A stretch of 35,359 nucleotides of DNA from Syntrophales bacterium (GCA_023230905.1 JALNWL010000005.1:1-35359), one strand, 5' to 3'; positions 22,695 through 30,956 are shown, counted from the first letter of the stretch. Numbers and translations: made by a program. The notes: a model not told the origin generated them from the letters alone.

Positions 22695-23735
22695 TCACGC
22701 ACCGAAGACCGGGTGGCGTCGGGCGGCAAAATTCACGATCCGGCTGAGCATCGCCCCGTAGGAGAAGCCGGCGACCTCGGCGGCGCAGGCCATACTGGTT
22801 TCCGAGCTGATGTCGGGGTTGGGGTTGATGTCCAGGATATAAAAGACGCCGTCCCGGAGCCGGAGGTCCAGACGGGCGTAATCCCGGCAGCCGACAGCCC
22901 TGTAGCCTTCGACGACGGTCCGCCGCAGGGCTTCATTCTCCTCCGGAGACAGATCCGCCGGCAGCCTCAGGCCGATTCCCTCGTAATGCCGCGAACCGGG
23001 TTCAAACTTCGACTCGTAGGTGCAGAGCCGATCCTTCACCTCCGCGAAGGCCGCAAAGTCCATCTCCGCCGCCGGCAGCACCTCGCCGTCGCCCCAAACG
23101 GAGACGTGAAATTCCCGCCCGTCGATGAAGTCCTCCACCAGGGCCGGCTGGCGGTATGAATCCAGAACGAAGGCGATCCGGTCCGACAGTTCCCCCGGCT
23201 CCGTCGCCACGGCGTCGGTCGTCACCCCCAGGCTGCAATGCTCCCGGGCCGGCTTGACGATCGCCGGGAAGATCCGCCAGCCGGCCGGATCGGGGGTATC
23301 GCAGAGCCGCCAGCGGGGCGTCGGCAGACCGTATTCGTCGAGCAACCGCTTCACCCGCGGCTTGTCCCAGGCCAGGTCCATCGCCGCCGCCGTCGCGCCG
23401 GTGTAGGCAAAGCCCATCTCGTCCAGAAGGTCGATCACCCGGGCCTCGCTGCCGGGGACGCCCGGAAGACCTTCGCAGTTGTTGAAAACGACCCACGCCC
23501 GGGGATCGAACGGCTCCAGAAGCCGCTCCAGATCACGATCGCGGACCGTCAGATTGGCGACGGGGTGCCCCTGCTCCTTCAGGGCACCCTCCAGCGTCCG
23601 CACTTCGTCAAGGGCGACGGCGATCTCCGCTTCGGTCCAGGCGGCGTCCAGATTGTGGATCAGCAGGACCGGCCAGGCCGGGCGCCGCCCCCCCCGGTTC
23701 CGATCCGGCGAAACCGCGTTCATGGCGTCCCGCAT
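22695..23735 (-). CDS. ATP-grasp ligase, D-alanine-D-alanine ligase-like
   Basis: About 346 residues. An N-terminal ~120-residue domain (VVFNNCEGLPGVPGSEARVIDLLDEMGFAYTGATAAAMDLAWDKPRVKRLL) is followed by the ATP-grasp core with FPAIVKPAREHCSLGV, LVEDFIDGREFHVSVWG and DYARLDLRLRDGVFYILDINPNPD. The metal-binding D...DINPNPD end matches D-Ala-D-Ala ligases. NCEGLPG is typical of the broader family and not of true Ddl with strict substrate motifs. A second start, ATG 23723, is possible. It sits upstream of thiM in a leftward operon, far from murein genes, so an amino-acid or peptide ligase other than Ddl is plausible. Substrate unknown. Confidence 0.82.
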   Translation of the reverse strand: MRDAMNAVSPDRNRGGRRPAWPVLLIHNLDAAWTEAEIAVALDEVRTLEGALKEQGHPVANLTVRDRDLERLLEPFDPRAWVVFNNCEGLPGVPGSEARVIDLLDEMGFAYTGATAAAMDLAWDKPRVKRLLDEYGLPTPRWRLCDTPDPAGWRIFPAIVKPAREHCSLGVTTDAVATEPGELSDRIAFVLDSYRQPALVEDFIDGREFHVSVWGDGEVLPAAEMDFAAFAEVKDRLCTYESKFEPGSRHYEGIGLRLPADLSPEENEALRRTVVEGYRAVGCRDYARLDLRLRDGVFYILDINPNPDISSETSMACAAEVAGFSYGAMLSRIVNFAARRHPVFGA

Positions 23736-23745
23736 TGTTTCCCGG

Positions 23746-23988
23746 TCATGTTCGTACGTCCCGTTGTCCGTCGTTCGTCTTGTCCTCCCCGGCGTCGGAA
23801 GGAATCCGGAAAGCGGAGAGGGATTCCTCCATGTCCACGGCCTCCCGCTTCAGGATATCCAGGGCTGACCGCACCTTCTCTTGCGTATCGAGGTCCCGGA
23901 CCAGGGTGATGAGGTCCTCCAGGACGGCGACGAGTTGCCGATGGTCGGTCCGAAACCGGGACAAGAAGGCGATGAGCCGATCGATCAT
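23746..23988 (-). CDS. Small helical protein of unknown function
   Basis: 80 residues, almost wholly amphipathic helix (LIAFLSRFRTDHRQLVAVLEDLITLVRDL, EKVRSALDILKREAVDMEESL), with a charged disordered tail. It ends 10 nt before the ATP-grasp gene and lies downstream of a TTGACA-type promoter, so position fits the first gene of the operon. No Shine-Dalgarno sequence stands before the ATG, which lowers confidence. I do not recognise a family; a helical hairpin or coiled-coil adaptor is what the sequence suggests. Confidence 0.5.
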   Translation of the reverse strand: MIDRLIAFLSRFRTDHRQLVAVLEDLITLVRDLDTQEKVRSALDILKREAVDMEESLSAFRIPSDAGEDKTNDGQRDVRT

Positions 23989-24075
23989 GGTGTTGATCTG
24001 TTCGGAAACACGGCCTCATGTCCCACTTGCATACGCGCTCCCTCGCACCGGTCCGGGTGCGGCGATTCTCATCGT

Positions 24076-24096
24076 CCGGAAATGGAAATTTTCCGG
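24076..24096. repeat. Inverted repeat CCGGAAA-N7-TTTCCGG between divergent promoters and the leftward operon
   Basis: The perfect 7-bp arms lie just downstream of the leftward -10 box, where a repressor would block transcription of the operon. It could also be a small leader hairpin. No known operator is recognised. Confidence 0.4.
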
Positions 24097-24101
24097 GCAC
24101 G

Positions 24102-24130
24102 ATCATCTTTTAAAACACCGGTTTTGTCAA
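24102..24130 (-). promoter_or_regulatory. Sigma-70 promoter for the ATP-grasp-thiM-thiE operon
   Basis: On the minus strand TTGACA (24130-24125), 17 nt, GATGAT (24107-24102): six and four matches. It is back to back with the cimA promoter, with the two -35 boxes only 23 bp apart. Start expected near 24095, inside the inverted repeat at 24076-24096. Confidence 0.5.
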
Positions 24131-24153
24131 GCGCGGAGATGGCCAGATTTCTG

Positions 24154-24182
24154 TTGACAAAGGCCGTCAAACCCGGTATGAG
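24154..24182 (+). promoter_or_regulatory. Sigma-70 promoter for the cimA leader
   Basis: TTGACA at 24154-24159, a 17-nt spacer, TATGAG at 24177-24182. Initiation near 24189 puts the leader-peptide ATG about 24 nt into the transcript and gives a leader of ~185 nt before cimA. Confidence 0.65.
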
Positions 24183-24212
24183 AGCGGTCATTACAGACAC
24201 GGTGCGGCAGGA

Positions 24213-24293
24213 ATGATGACCCCCCTTACCATCGCCATTCGGATTGAAGGCATAATTAGGCCCCCCGCCATAGGAGACCTGATAATGGTATAG
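24213..24293 (+). CDS. Ile-rich leader peptide of the cimA attenuator
   Basis: A 26-residue frame starting with two ATG codons and ending in TAG. It contains seven isoleucine codons (residues 7, 9, 11, 14, 15, 20 and 24; ATC, ATT and the rare ATA), plus two Leu and one Val. This is the composition of an ilv/leu-type leader peptide. AGGA lies directly before the first ATG, so the second ATG at 24216 is the more likely start, with a short spacing. The last third of the frame lies inside the 5' arm of the antiterminator. It should sense charged tRNA-Ile by ribosome stalling. Confidence 0.85.
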   Translation: MMTPLTIAIRIEGIIRPPAIGDLIMV

Positions 24294-24335
24294 CCCCGTC
24301 CGCAAGCCCCATCGAACTTCAGCCGTTATCAGGTC
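24276..24335 (+). promoter_or_regulatory. Antiterminator of the cimA attenuator
   Basis: GACCTGATAATGG (24276-24288) pairs along its whole length with CCGTTATCAGGTC (24323-24335), 13 pairs with one G-U. The 3' arm is the same segment that forms the 5' arm of the terminator at 24322-24332, so the two structures exclude each other. The 5' arm lies in the last codons of the leader peptide: a ribosome that reaches the TAG covers it (termination), while one stalled at the earlier Ile codons leaves it free (read-through). Confidence 0.85.
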
Positions 24336-24353
24336 ACTGATAGCGGCTTTTTT
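24322..24353 (+). terminator. Attenuator terminator upstream of cimA
   Basis: GCCGTTATCAG-GTCA-CTGATAGCGGC forms an 11-bp stem (one G-U) with a 4-nt loop, followed by six T's, an A and five more T's. It ends 20 nt before the cimA ATG and after the Ile-rich leader peptide. Confidence 0.9.
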
Positions 24354-24372
24354 ATTTTTGTGCGAGGGAATC

Positions 24373-25962
24373 ATGAACAACACGTCCGATATCCTGCTTT
24401 ACGACACCACCCTGAGAGACGGAACCCAGGGAGAACAGATCAACTTCTCCGCGGAGGAAAAACTGCGGATCGCCCGGCGACTCGACGATCTGGGGTTTCA
24501 CTATCTCGAAGGCGGCTGGCCCGGATCCAATCCGAAGGACATGCGCTTCTTCGAATTGGCGAAAGGCGCCTCCTTCCGGAATACCCGGCTGACGGCCTTC
24601 GGCAGCACAAAGAAGGTCTCGGGCCGGCCGGCAGACTGCCCCCAACTGCAGGCCCTGCTCAAGGCCGAAACCCCGGCCGTCACGATCTTCGGCAAATCCT
24701 GGAACCTGCAGGTCACGGAGATTCTCGGGATCTCGCGTGACGAAAATCTGGAGATGATCACGGATACCCTCTCTTTTCTCAAGGCCCACGGCAAGGAGGT
24801 CCTCTTCGACGCGGAGCACTTCTTCGACGGGTTCAAGGCGGATCCCGGCTACGCCTGCCAAACCCTTCGGTGCGCCGCTGAAGCGGGCGCGGACGTCCTC
24901 GTTCTGTGCGACACCAATGGGGGGACCCTGCCGCACGAGATCAGCGAGATCGTCGCGGATGTCCGGCGCCGTTTCCCGGAAACGCTCCTGGGGATTCATG
25001 CCCACAACGACGGCGGCCTGGCCGTCGCCAACACCCTGGCAGCGGTGCGGCAGGGGGCCCGGATGGTTCAGGGAACCGTCAACGGATTCGGCGAACGGTG
25101 CGGCAACGCCGACCTCGTCACCGTCATCGGAAACCTGCAACTGAAGATGGGCCGGTCCTGTCTCAGCGACGACGCCCTCGCCCAGTTGACGAACCTCTCG
25201 CACTACGTCACCGACGTTGCGAACGTTCCCTTGCGGAGTTCCCACCCCTTCGTCGGCCGCAGCGCCTTCGCCCACAAGGGCGGCGTCCACGTCAATGCCG
25301 TCGCCAAGAATCCCGCGGCCTATGAACACATCGATCCGGCGAGGGTGGGCAACCGGCGACGCGTCCTCGTCTCCGACATGTCCGGGAAAACCAACATCGC
25401 CTACAAGGCGCGGGAGTTCGGCATCGACCTCGGCGAGGATGCCGGGCTCAACCGGCGCATCCTGGAGACGATCAAACGCATGGAGGACGAGGGGTACCAG
25501 TTCGACGCCGCCGACGGCTCCTTTTCCCTGCTCATCCGCAAGCTCAAGGGCGAATTCCGGGATCCCTTTGCCCTCGAGTGCTTCCACGTCATCAACGGCC
25601 GCACCGGAGACGGGCCTTCCCATTCCCAGGCCACGATCAAGATCTCCGTGGGCGGCGTGGAGGAACTCGCCGCGGCGGAGGGCAACGGCCCCGTGAACGC
25701 CCTGGACAACGCCCTGCGAAAGGCCCTCAAGACCTTCTACCCACAGGTCGAGGAGATGCACCTGGTCGATTTCAAGGTCCGGATCGTCGAGGGCAGCGAG
25801 GGCACCGCCGCGAAGGTCAAGGTGCTCATCGAATCCCGCGACGGCACGGACGTCTGGAGTACCATCGGCGTGTCCGAAAACATCATCGAGGCGAGCTGGC
25901 AGGCCCTCGCGGACAGCATCCAGTACAAACTGGCCAAGGACCGCCTCAACAAGAACACCTAA
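24373..25962 (+). CDS. cimA: (R)-citramalate synthase (CimA type II)
   Basis: 529-residue enzyme of the 2-isopropylmalate synthase superfamily. It condenses pyruvate and acetyl-CoA to citramalate, giving 2-oxobutyrate for isoleucine without threonine deaminase. Motifs: LLYDTTLRDGTQGEQ (metal and substrate site), YLEGGWPGSNPKD (diagnostic of this citramalate branch), ILCDTNGG-like VLCDTNGGTLPHE, GIHAHNDGGLAVANTLAAV (metal-binding HxHxD), GTVNGFGERCGNADL, HKGGVHVNAV, and a C-terminal allosteric LeuA-type dimer domain (~400-520). I start at the ATG at 24373 after GAGGG; a TTG at 24358 is in frame but inferior. An isoleucine-codon attenuator precedes it, which agrees with the pathway and supports citramalate over isopropylmalate synthase. 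Confidence 0.93.
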   Translation: MNNTSDILLYDTTLRDGTQGEQINFSAEEKLRIARRLDDLGFHYLEGGWPGSNPKDMRFFELAKGASFRNTRLTAFGSTKKVSGRPADCPQLQALLKAETPAVTIFGKSWNLQVTEILGISRDENLEMITDTLSFLKAHGKEVLFDAEHFFDGFKADPGYACQTLRCAAEAGADVLVLCDTNGGTLPHEISEIVADVRRRFPETLLGIHAHNDGGLAVANTLAAVRQGARMVQGTVNGFGERCGNADLVTVIGNLQLKMGRSCLSDDALAQLTNLSHYVTDVANVPLRSSHPFVGRSAFAHKGGVHVNAVAKNPAAYEHIDPARVGNRRRVLVSDMSGKTNIAYKAREFGIDLGEDAGLNRRILETIKRMEDEGYQFDAADGSFSLLIRKLKGEFRDPFALECFHVINGRTGDGPSHSQATIKISVGGVEELAAAEGNGPVNALDNALRKALKTFYPQVEEMHLVDFKVRIVEGSEGTAAKVKVLIESRDGTDVWSTIGVSENIIEASWQALADSIQYKLAKDRLNKNT

Positions 25963-26150
25963 AAAGGCCTGTCCCCCGATCGGGAGAGGGGGGGGCCGCT
26001 CCGCTCCCCCTTCCCCGGAGGCTCATTTGTTTGTCCCGCTCCCACCCCTGCAAGATGGATATTGATTATCCCCCATATTTCTGATACATAGGCCGCGAAA
26101 AGGAATGGGGAAGGCCGCTATGATCCCTCTCCGTGCGGTTGGGATGTTCC

Positions 26151-26762
26151 ATGATTGTCTCGATCAACAGGCAAAACCCACAGATGCGCTTGATCCGCAA
26201 GGCCGTCGATATCCTGCGTCAGGGGGGAATCATCGTCTATCCCACGGACACCTTCTACGGCCTGGGATGCGACCTCTTCAACAAACGGGGGATCGAAAGA
26301 ATCTACGACATCAAGCGGCGCAGCCGAAAGCAGCCCTTCAGTTTCATCTGCGCCGACCTCAAGGAGATCAGCCGCTACGCCCGCGTTTCGGACTATGCCT
26401 ACAAGACGATGCGGCGCCTGCTGCCCGGCCCCTACACCTTCATTCTCGAGGCCTCCCGGCTCGTTCCCAAAATCATCCTTCCCAAGCGACTGACGACGGG
26501 GATCCGCGTCCCCGACGATGCGATCTGTCTGGCCCTGGTGCGGGAATTGGGACAGCCGATCATCAGCACGAGCGTTTCGGACGAACGCGGGGAGATTCTC
26601 AATGACCCCCAGGAGATCGATAAGAAATTCAGACACTGTGTCGACCTGGTCATCGACGGCGGGATGCTGGTTGCCGAGCCGTCCAGCGTCATCAGCCTTG
26701 TGGACGACCGGGTCGAAGTGATCAGAACGGGAAAAGGCGACGTCTCCGCCTTTTTACAGTAA
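26151..26762 (+). CDS. yciO: Sua5/YciO/YrdC-family protein, YciO type
   Basis: 203 residues. The start NRQNPQMRLIRKAVDILRQGG and the segment VYPTDTFYGLGCDL, then RRSRKQPFSFIC, PGPYTFILEAS, TTGIRVPDD and QPIISTSVS, follow the YrdC fold. The N-terminal NPQ.RLI phrase and the KxR-poor loop are like Escherichia coli YciO and not TsaC/YrdC, which makes threonylcarbamoyl-AMP for tRNA t6A. The role of YciO is not settled; nucleotide and RNA binding are expected from the fold. I start at ATG 26151, giving a length like YciO; the in-frame GTG at 26133 is an alternative. A weak TTGATT...TACATA promoter-like pair lies at about 26060-26090. Confidence 0.85.
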   Translation: MIVSINRQNPQMRLIRKAVDILRQGGIIVYPTDTFYGLGCDLFNKRGIERIYDIKRRSRKQPFSFICADLKEISRYARVSDYAYKTMRRLLPGPYTFILEASRLVPKIILPKRLTTGIRVPDDAICLALVRELGQPIISTSVSDERGEILNDPQEIDKKFRHCVDLVIDGGMLVAEPSSVISLVDDRVEVIRTGKGDVSAFLQ

Positions 26763-26901
26763 ACAGGCAAGGTTCATGCGCCCCGGATCCTGAGGGGCCG
26801 CGGGCGGGCGATCCACTGGGAGAGGGCAGCGGTCGCCCCCTTACGTACCCGCGGACACGGGCACGCCCGGGCGCGCTGGCCGAATTGCCGGAAGGATCTT
26901 T

Positions 26902-28836
26902 ATGAAAAAGGAAATGCTGATCAATGCCGTGCATCCGGAGCAGAAACGGATGGCCATCCTGGATGACGGCAAACTGGTGGAGTTCAACATCCAGATGGCC
27001 GTCCGCGACCCCATCAACGGCAATATCTACAAGGGAATCGTGCAGAAAGTGGAGCGGGGACTCCAGGCTGCCTTCGTGAATTACGGCGGCAAGAAGGACG
27101 GGTTCCTTCCCCTGCGCGACGTAAATCCGGAGTATTTTCACGACGGCAAGGACAACGGCCGCGCCTCCCTGAAAGTCGGTCAGGAAGTGATCGTCCAGGT
27201 TCTCAGGGAGGTGGGGGAGCGCAAAGGGGCGCTCCTCACCACCTACATCTCCCTGCCGGGACGGTATCTCGTCCTGCTGCCCAACAAACCCGGGGGGGGC
27301 ATTTCGCGCAAGATCGAAGACGAGGAAGACCGCCGGCAGCTCAAGGAACTCATCGGCCAGATCAAGATCGACGAAGGCTTCGGCTACATCATCCGCACCG
27401 CGGGCATGAGCCGGACCAAGCAGGAACTGGCCCGGGACTACCAGCACCTCTCCCGCCTGTGGAAAGAGATCCTGAAGGCCGCCGCAGAATTGCCTGCCCC
27501 CTCGCTGATCTACCAGGAGACCGATTTCGGCGTCCGCTCGCTGAGGGATTACTTCACCTCGGACATCGAGGAAATCCTTGTGGACGATCTCGAAACCTTC
27601 CGGAAGATGCGGGCCTACTGCCGGGCCGTGGCGCCCCGCAACCTGAAGATGATCAAGCACTACAAGGACAAGACGCCGCTGTTCAACCGCTTCCGCCTGG
27701 AAGAGCAGATCGGCGTCATCTACCAGGAGCAGGCCAACCTCAAGTCCGGCGGTTATATCGTGCTCAACCCCACCGAGGCCATGATCACGATCGACGTCAA
27801 TTCCGGCCGCGGCTCGAACAAGCGCAATGTCGAGGAAACGGCCTTCAAGACCAACATGGAGGCCGCCGAGGAAATCGCCCGCCAGCTCCGCCTGCGCGAC
27901 CTGGGAGGGCTCATCGCCATCGACTTCATCGATATGCGGGACCGCAAGCACGAGGCGGAGGTGGAAAAGGCGTTCAAGAAGGCCCTGAGCCTCGACCGGT
28001 CGCGCATTCAGCTGTCCCGGATTTCCAAATTCGGCATCCTGGAGCTGTCCCGGCAGAAAAAGCAGTCCACCATCCAGGAAATCAGCTATACGAGCTGCCC
28101 CTACTGTAAAGGCCGGGGATCGCGGCCCTCCCTCGAGTACACCGCCCTGAGCGCCTTCCGGAAGATCGAGTCCCACGCCGTTCAGGGGCAGTACGCGTCG
28201 ATCCGTGCCACGCTGCCCCACGAGATTTCCGATTATCTCCTCAACCAGAAGCGCCAGGAAATCGGCAAGCTCGAAGCCGCATACGACCTCAGCATCGTGA
28301 TTTCCGGGCGGGCGGATCTCGCCTGGGACGAGATCCGGATCGACACCACGCGGAAGGAAGCGCCGTCAGAGACCGACCTCGAACCGGCGGAGAGCGGGGT
28401 CATCAGCGATCAGGAACTGTGGGAGGAAGAAGGGGACGAACGGGAGATCACCGCCGCCCCGGCCCCGCGGGAGCCGGAAGCACCGAACGGAACGCCGGTC
28501 GCGGATACCGCGCCGCCGCCCGCCAAGAAAAAGTCGCGGCGACGTTCCCGTCACCGGAGGAAAAAAACGGCCGACAAGGCCGTGGAGGCCGCGGTGCCGA
28601 CAGAGACGACAGAGACGGCGGCGCCGGCGGCGCCCGTGAACGGAGAAATCCGACGGATCCAGTTGCGGGAAACGACGATGGCGGAGGGGGAGCCGGGACC
28701 GGAGACGGCGGACGCCGCTGCTTCTCCACCCGACCCGAAGCCGGCGTCGGAGGGGGTGGAGATGCCCGCGCCCCTCACCGGATATCCGTTGGAACCCTTC
28801 GCCGAAGACGACGCGGACGACGGGCTTCCGTTTTAG
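26902..28836 (+). CDS. Ribonuclease E/G family endoribonuclease
   Basis: 644 residues. The catalytic half (1-410) has the S1 domain around GIVQKVERGLQAAFVNYGGKKDGFLPL, the RNase H-like part, the DNase I-like part with metal-binding Asp298 (MITIDVNSGRG) and Asp341 (AIDFIDMRDRKHE), and the zinc-link CPYCKGRG (399-406). The ~160-residue C-terminal tail is acidic and Pro/Ala-rich and contains a basic RNA-binding-like patch KKKSRRRSRHRRKK, ending in DDADDGLPF. The tail is longer than in RNase G (~490 residues) but shorter than in E. coli RNase E, so E and G cannot be told apart with certainty. The 139-nt gap before it is GC-rich with several potential hairpins, compatible with a structured, perhaps autoregulatory, leader. 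Confidence 0.93.
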   Translation: MKKEMLINAVHPEQKRMAILDDGKLVEFNIQMAVRDPINGNIYKGIVQKVERGLQAAFVNYGGKKDGFLPLRDVNPEYFHDGKDNGRASLKVGQEVIVQVLREVGERKGALLTTYISLPGRYLVLLPNKPGGGISRKIEDEEDRRQLKELIGQIKIDEGFGYIIRTAGMSRTKQELARDYQHLSRLWKEILKAAAELPAPSLIYQETDFGVRSLRDYFTSDIEEILVDDLETFRKMRAYCRAVAPRNLKMIKHYKDKTPLFNRFRLEEQIGVIYQEQANLKSGGYIVLNPTEAMITIDVNSGRGSNKRNVEETAFKTNMEAAEEIARQLRLRDLGGLIAIDFIDMRDRKHEAEVEKAFKKALSLDRSRIQLSRISKFGILELSRQKKQSTIQEISYTSCPYCKGRGSRPSLEYTALSAFRKIESHAVQGQYASIRATLPHEISDYLLNQKRQEIGKLEAAYDLSIVISGRADLAWDEIRIDTTRKEAPSETDLEPAESGVISDQELWEEEGDEREITAAPAPREPEAPNGTPVADTAPPPAKKKSRRRSRHRRKKTADKAVEAAVPTETTETAAPAAPVNGEIRRIQLRETTMAEGEPGPETADAAASPPDPKPASEGVEMPAPLTGYPLEPFAEDDADDGLPF

Positions 28837-28842
28837 GGCCTC

Positions 28843-29664
28843 TCAGCGCCGGGCCTTCCCCAGTTCCCGGGAACGTTCCGTCGCCGCCGCGACGGCTGCC
28901 ACGACGGTTTCCCGGAAGCCCCCGGCATTCAGGGCCTTCAGGCCTTCGAGGGTGGTTCCGCCCGGAGAGGTCACCATGGCCCTCAGCTCCGCCGGCGACT
29001 TTTCGCCCTGGAGGCAGAGCTTCGCCGCCCCCAGCAGGGTCTGGGAGGCGAGCCCCAGCGCCGTTTCCGGGGCCAGTCCCAGGCCGACACCGGCCTCCGT
29101 CAGGGCCTCGATGAACAGAAAGACGTAGGCCGGACCGCTGCCGCTCAATCCCGTCACGACGTCCATCAGGCCTTCCTCCACCTCGACCGTCATCCCAACG
29201 GCAGCGAAGATTTCCCGACCCAGGGCGAGATCTTCCGCGGTGGCGTTCCTCCCCCGCGTCAGGGCAGTCGCCCCGGCGCCGACCATGGCCGGGGTGTTGG
29301 GCATCACCCGGATGACGCGGAGCGGCGCCGGACAGGATCCCTCGATGAAGGCCGTTGAAATCCCCGCGGCGATCGAAACGATCACCGGCCGCGCGGTGAG
29401 GTCGTGGGCTAGGTCGGCCAGCACCTCGGCCATGTTCTGCGGCTTCACCGCCAGGATCACCAGATCGGCGTCCCGGACGGCGATCCGGTTATCCGCGGTC
29501 ACCGTCACGCCGCAGCGCGCCTTCAGCTCTTCCCGCCTTTCCGCCAGGGTGTCGCTCACCGTCACGGCCGACGGTTGAACCAGGCCGCGGGAGATTATTC
29601 CGTCGATCAGGGCGCCGCCCATCTTTCCGCCGCCGATGACGCCGATTCTTCGGTCTCGTAACAT
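28843..29664 (-). CDS. proC: Pyrroline-5-carboxylate reductase ProC
   Basis: 273-residue NAD(P)H enzyme for the last step of proline synthesis. Visible: GVIGGGKMGGALIDGI (Rossmann), ILAVKPQNMAEVL, VSIAAGIST, VIRVMPNTPAMVGAGATAL, and the C-terminal signature VTGLSGSGPAYVFLFIEALTEAGVGLGL...ESPAELRAMVTSPGGTT (here KSPAELRAMVTSPGGTTLEGL). All are intact. Convergent with the RNase gene, 6 nt apart. The start ATG at 29664 is consistent with family length. Confidence 0.97.
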   Translation of the reverse strand: MLRDRRIGVIGGGKMGGALIDGIISRGLVQPSAVTVSDTLAERREELKARCGVTVTADNRIAVRDADLVILAVKPQNMAEVLADLAHDLTARPVIVSIAAGISTAFIEGSCPAPLRVIRVMPNTPAMVGAGATALTRGRNATAEDLALGREIFAAVGMTVEVEEGLMDVVTGLSGSGPAYVFLFIEALTEAGVGLGLAPETALGLASQTLLGAAKLCLQGEKSPAELRAMVTSPGGTTLEGLKALNAGGFRETVVAAVAAATERSRELGKARR

Positions 29665-29850
29665 CGCGCTCCATCCCTCCGGATTCTGCAGTTTGAATCG
29701 TCCCTGGGGATGGCTGTTAATACAAAAGCGCCGGCGGCGTCAATCTTTGTTTGCACGCAAAGTGCGATCTGTGGTAGTGCTGACCGTATCCGGCCGCGCC
29801 TCTCGATCGGTGCCGGCGCAGGCCGCAACACTCTGTCCCGGGAGGGCGAC

Positions 29851-30624
29851 ATGATTCATACGCGGGAGATCGGCGGCGTCAGGATCTCGTGCTGGACCAG
29901 CGAGACGGATTTCACCAGCGACCGCCGGAGCCTCTTTTTCATCCACGGCTCGGGCGGGGATCACACGGCCTGGAACGGGCAGATCGCCTCCTTCCGGGAC
30001 CGGTTCAACGTCGTCGCCGTGGACCTGCCCGGACATGGGCAATCCGGGGGAGGCGGCGAAGAGACCGTCGAGGCCTACGTGGCCTGGGTGCGGGACACCC
30101 TTGCCGCCTTCAAACTGCCCAAGCCGGTTCTCGTCGGTCATTCCCTGGGTGCGGCCATCAGCCTCACCATGGCCCTGAACCACGGCGAGGAGATCGCCGG
30201 CATCGTGCCCGTCGGAGGCGGGATCCGGATGCCGGTCAATCCGGCCATCCTCGCGGGGCTGGAATCCAACCCCGGGCCGATCCTGACGATGGCCGCCCAG
30301 ATCGTCGTGGCGAAGCGGAACCGGGAGCGGCTCTCGCACCAGCTGCTCGAGAGCCTGTCCGCCGTCAACCCCCGGGTCATGCGCGGCGATTTTCTCGCCT
30401 GCGACCGCCTCGACCTGACCGGGACCGTCGGGCGCATCGCCGTGCCGTCGCTCGTGATCTGCGGCGCCGAAGACAAGATGACCCCGCCCGCCCTTTCGCA
30501 GGCGATCGCGGAGAAGATCCCGGGGGCGCATCTGGCGCTCATCGAAGGGACGGGACACATGGTCATGTTGGAGGATCCGGCGGCCTTCAACAACGCGCTG
30601 GCGGGCTTTCTGTCCGCCCTGTAG
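29851..30624 (+). CDS. Alpha/beta hydrolase fold protein
   Basis: 257 residues. Oxyanion-hole HGSGGDHTAW, nucleophile elbow VGHSLGAAI (Ser in GHSLG), acid in CGAEDKMTPP, and His in GTGHMVMLE form a complete triad. The long open frame begins at 29710, but GGGAGGGCGAC directly before the ATG at 29851 and the alignment with the fold fix the start. It is divergent from proC and 32 nt before YggT. Substrate unknown; esterase or haloalkane/epoxide-like hydrolase activities are possible. A cap domain of ~60 residues (GGIRMPVNPAILAG...) covers the active site. Confidence 0.92.
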   Translation: MIHTREIGGVRISCWTSETDFTSDRRSLFFIHGSGGDHTAWNGQIASFRDRFNVVAVDLPGHGQSGGGGEETVEAYVAWVRDTLAAFKLPKPVLVGHSLGAAISLTMALNHGEEIAGIVPVGGGIRMPVNPAILAGLESNPGPILTMAAQIVVAKRNRERLSHQLLESLSAVNPRVMRGDFLACDRLDLTGTVGRIAVPSLVICGAEDKMTPPALSQAIAEKIPGAHLALIEGTGHMVMLEDPAAFNNALAGFLSAL

Positions 30625-30656
30625 GAAAACTCCGCATTTGCTCGAGAGAGGCAAAC

Positions 30657-30956
30657 ATGTTCGTTGTCGGCAATTTCATCGCAGCCATCGCCCGGATCCT
30701 CGATCTCGTCCTGACACTCTATCTGTGGATCGTCGTTTTCCGGGCGGTCATCTCCTGGGTCAATCCCGACCCGTACAATCCGATCGTCCGCTTTCTCGAG
30801 CGCGCGACGGAGCCGCTCCTGGCCCCTCTCTGGCGCTGGACCCCGCTGCGGGGAATGGGCATCGACCTCTCCCCGATCCTGCTGATCGCGGCGATTTATT
30901 TCCTGCAGGTCTTTCTCGTCAGGACATTGATGCAACTGGCCGGCACGCTCCATTGA
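30657..30956 (+). CDS. YggT family integral membrane protein
   Basis: 99 residues with two hydrophobic segments (~5-28 and ~70-95) separated by the diagnostic loop FRAVISWVNPDPYNPIVRFLERATEPLLAPLWRW and the DLSPILLIAAIYFLQ end. A start ATG at 30657 follows GAGAGAGG. Located between the hydrolase and the DUF167 gene, the usual neighbour of YggT in many proteobacteria (yggS-proC-yggT-yggU). Probably has a role in membrane or cell-division organisation, unproven. Confidence 0.93.
   Translation: MFVVGNFIAAIARILDLVLTLYLWIVVFRAVISWVNPDPYNPIVRFLERATEPLLAPLWRWTPLRGMGIDLSPILLIAAIYFLQVFLVRTLMQLAGTLH

Noticed and set aside
24255..24300. TPP-riboswitch-like phrase (ACCTGATAATGG) before cimA
   Set aside because: There is no CTGAGA box or the other TPP helices, the strand points to cimA and not to the thi genes, and the segment is fully explained as the 5' arm of the antiterminator.
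29665..29850. Promoters for proC (TTGACG...TATTAA) and for the hydrolase in the divergent gap
   Set aside because: The proC pair is spaced by only 15 nt, and no good -35/-10 pair was found for the hydrolase; I leave the gap without a promoter call.
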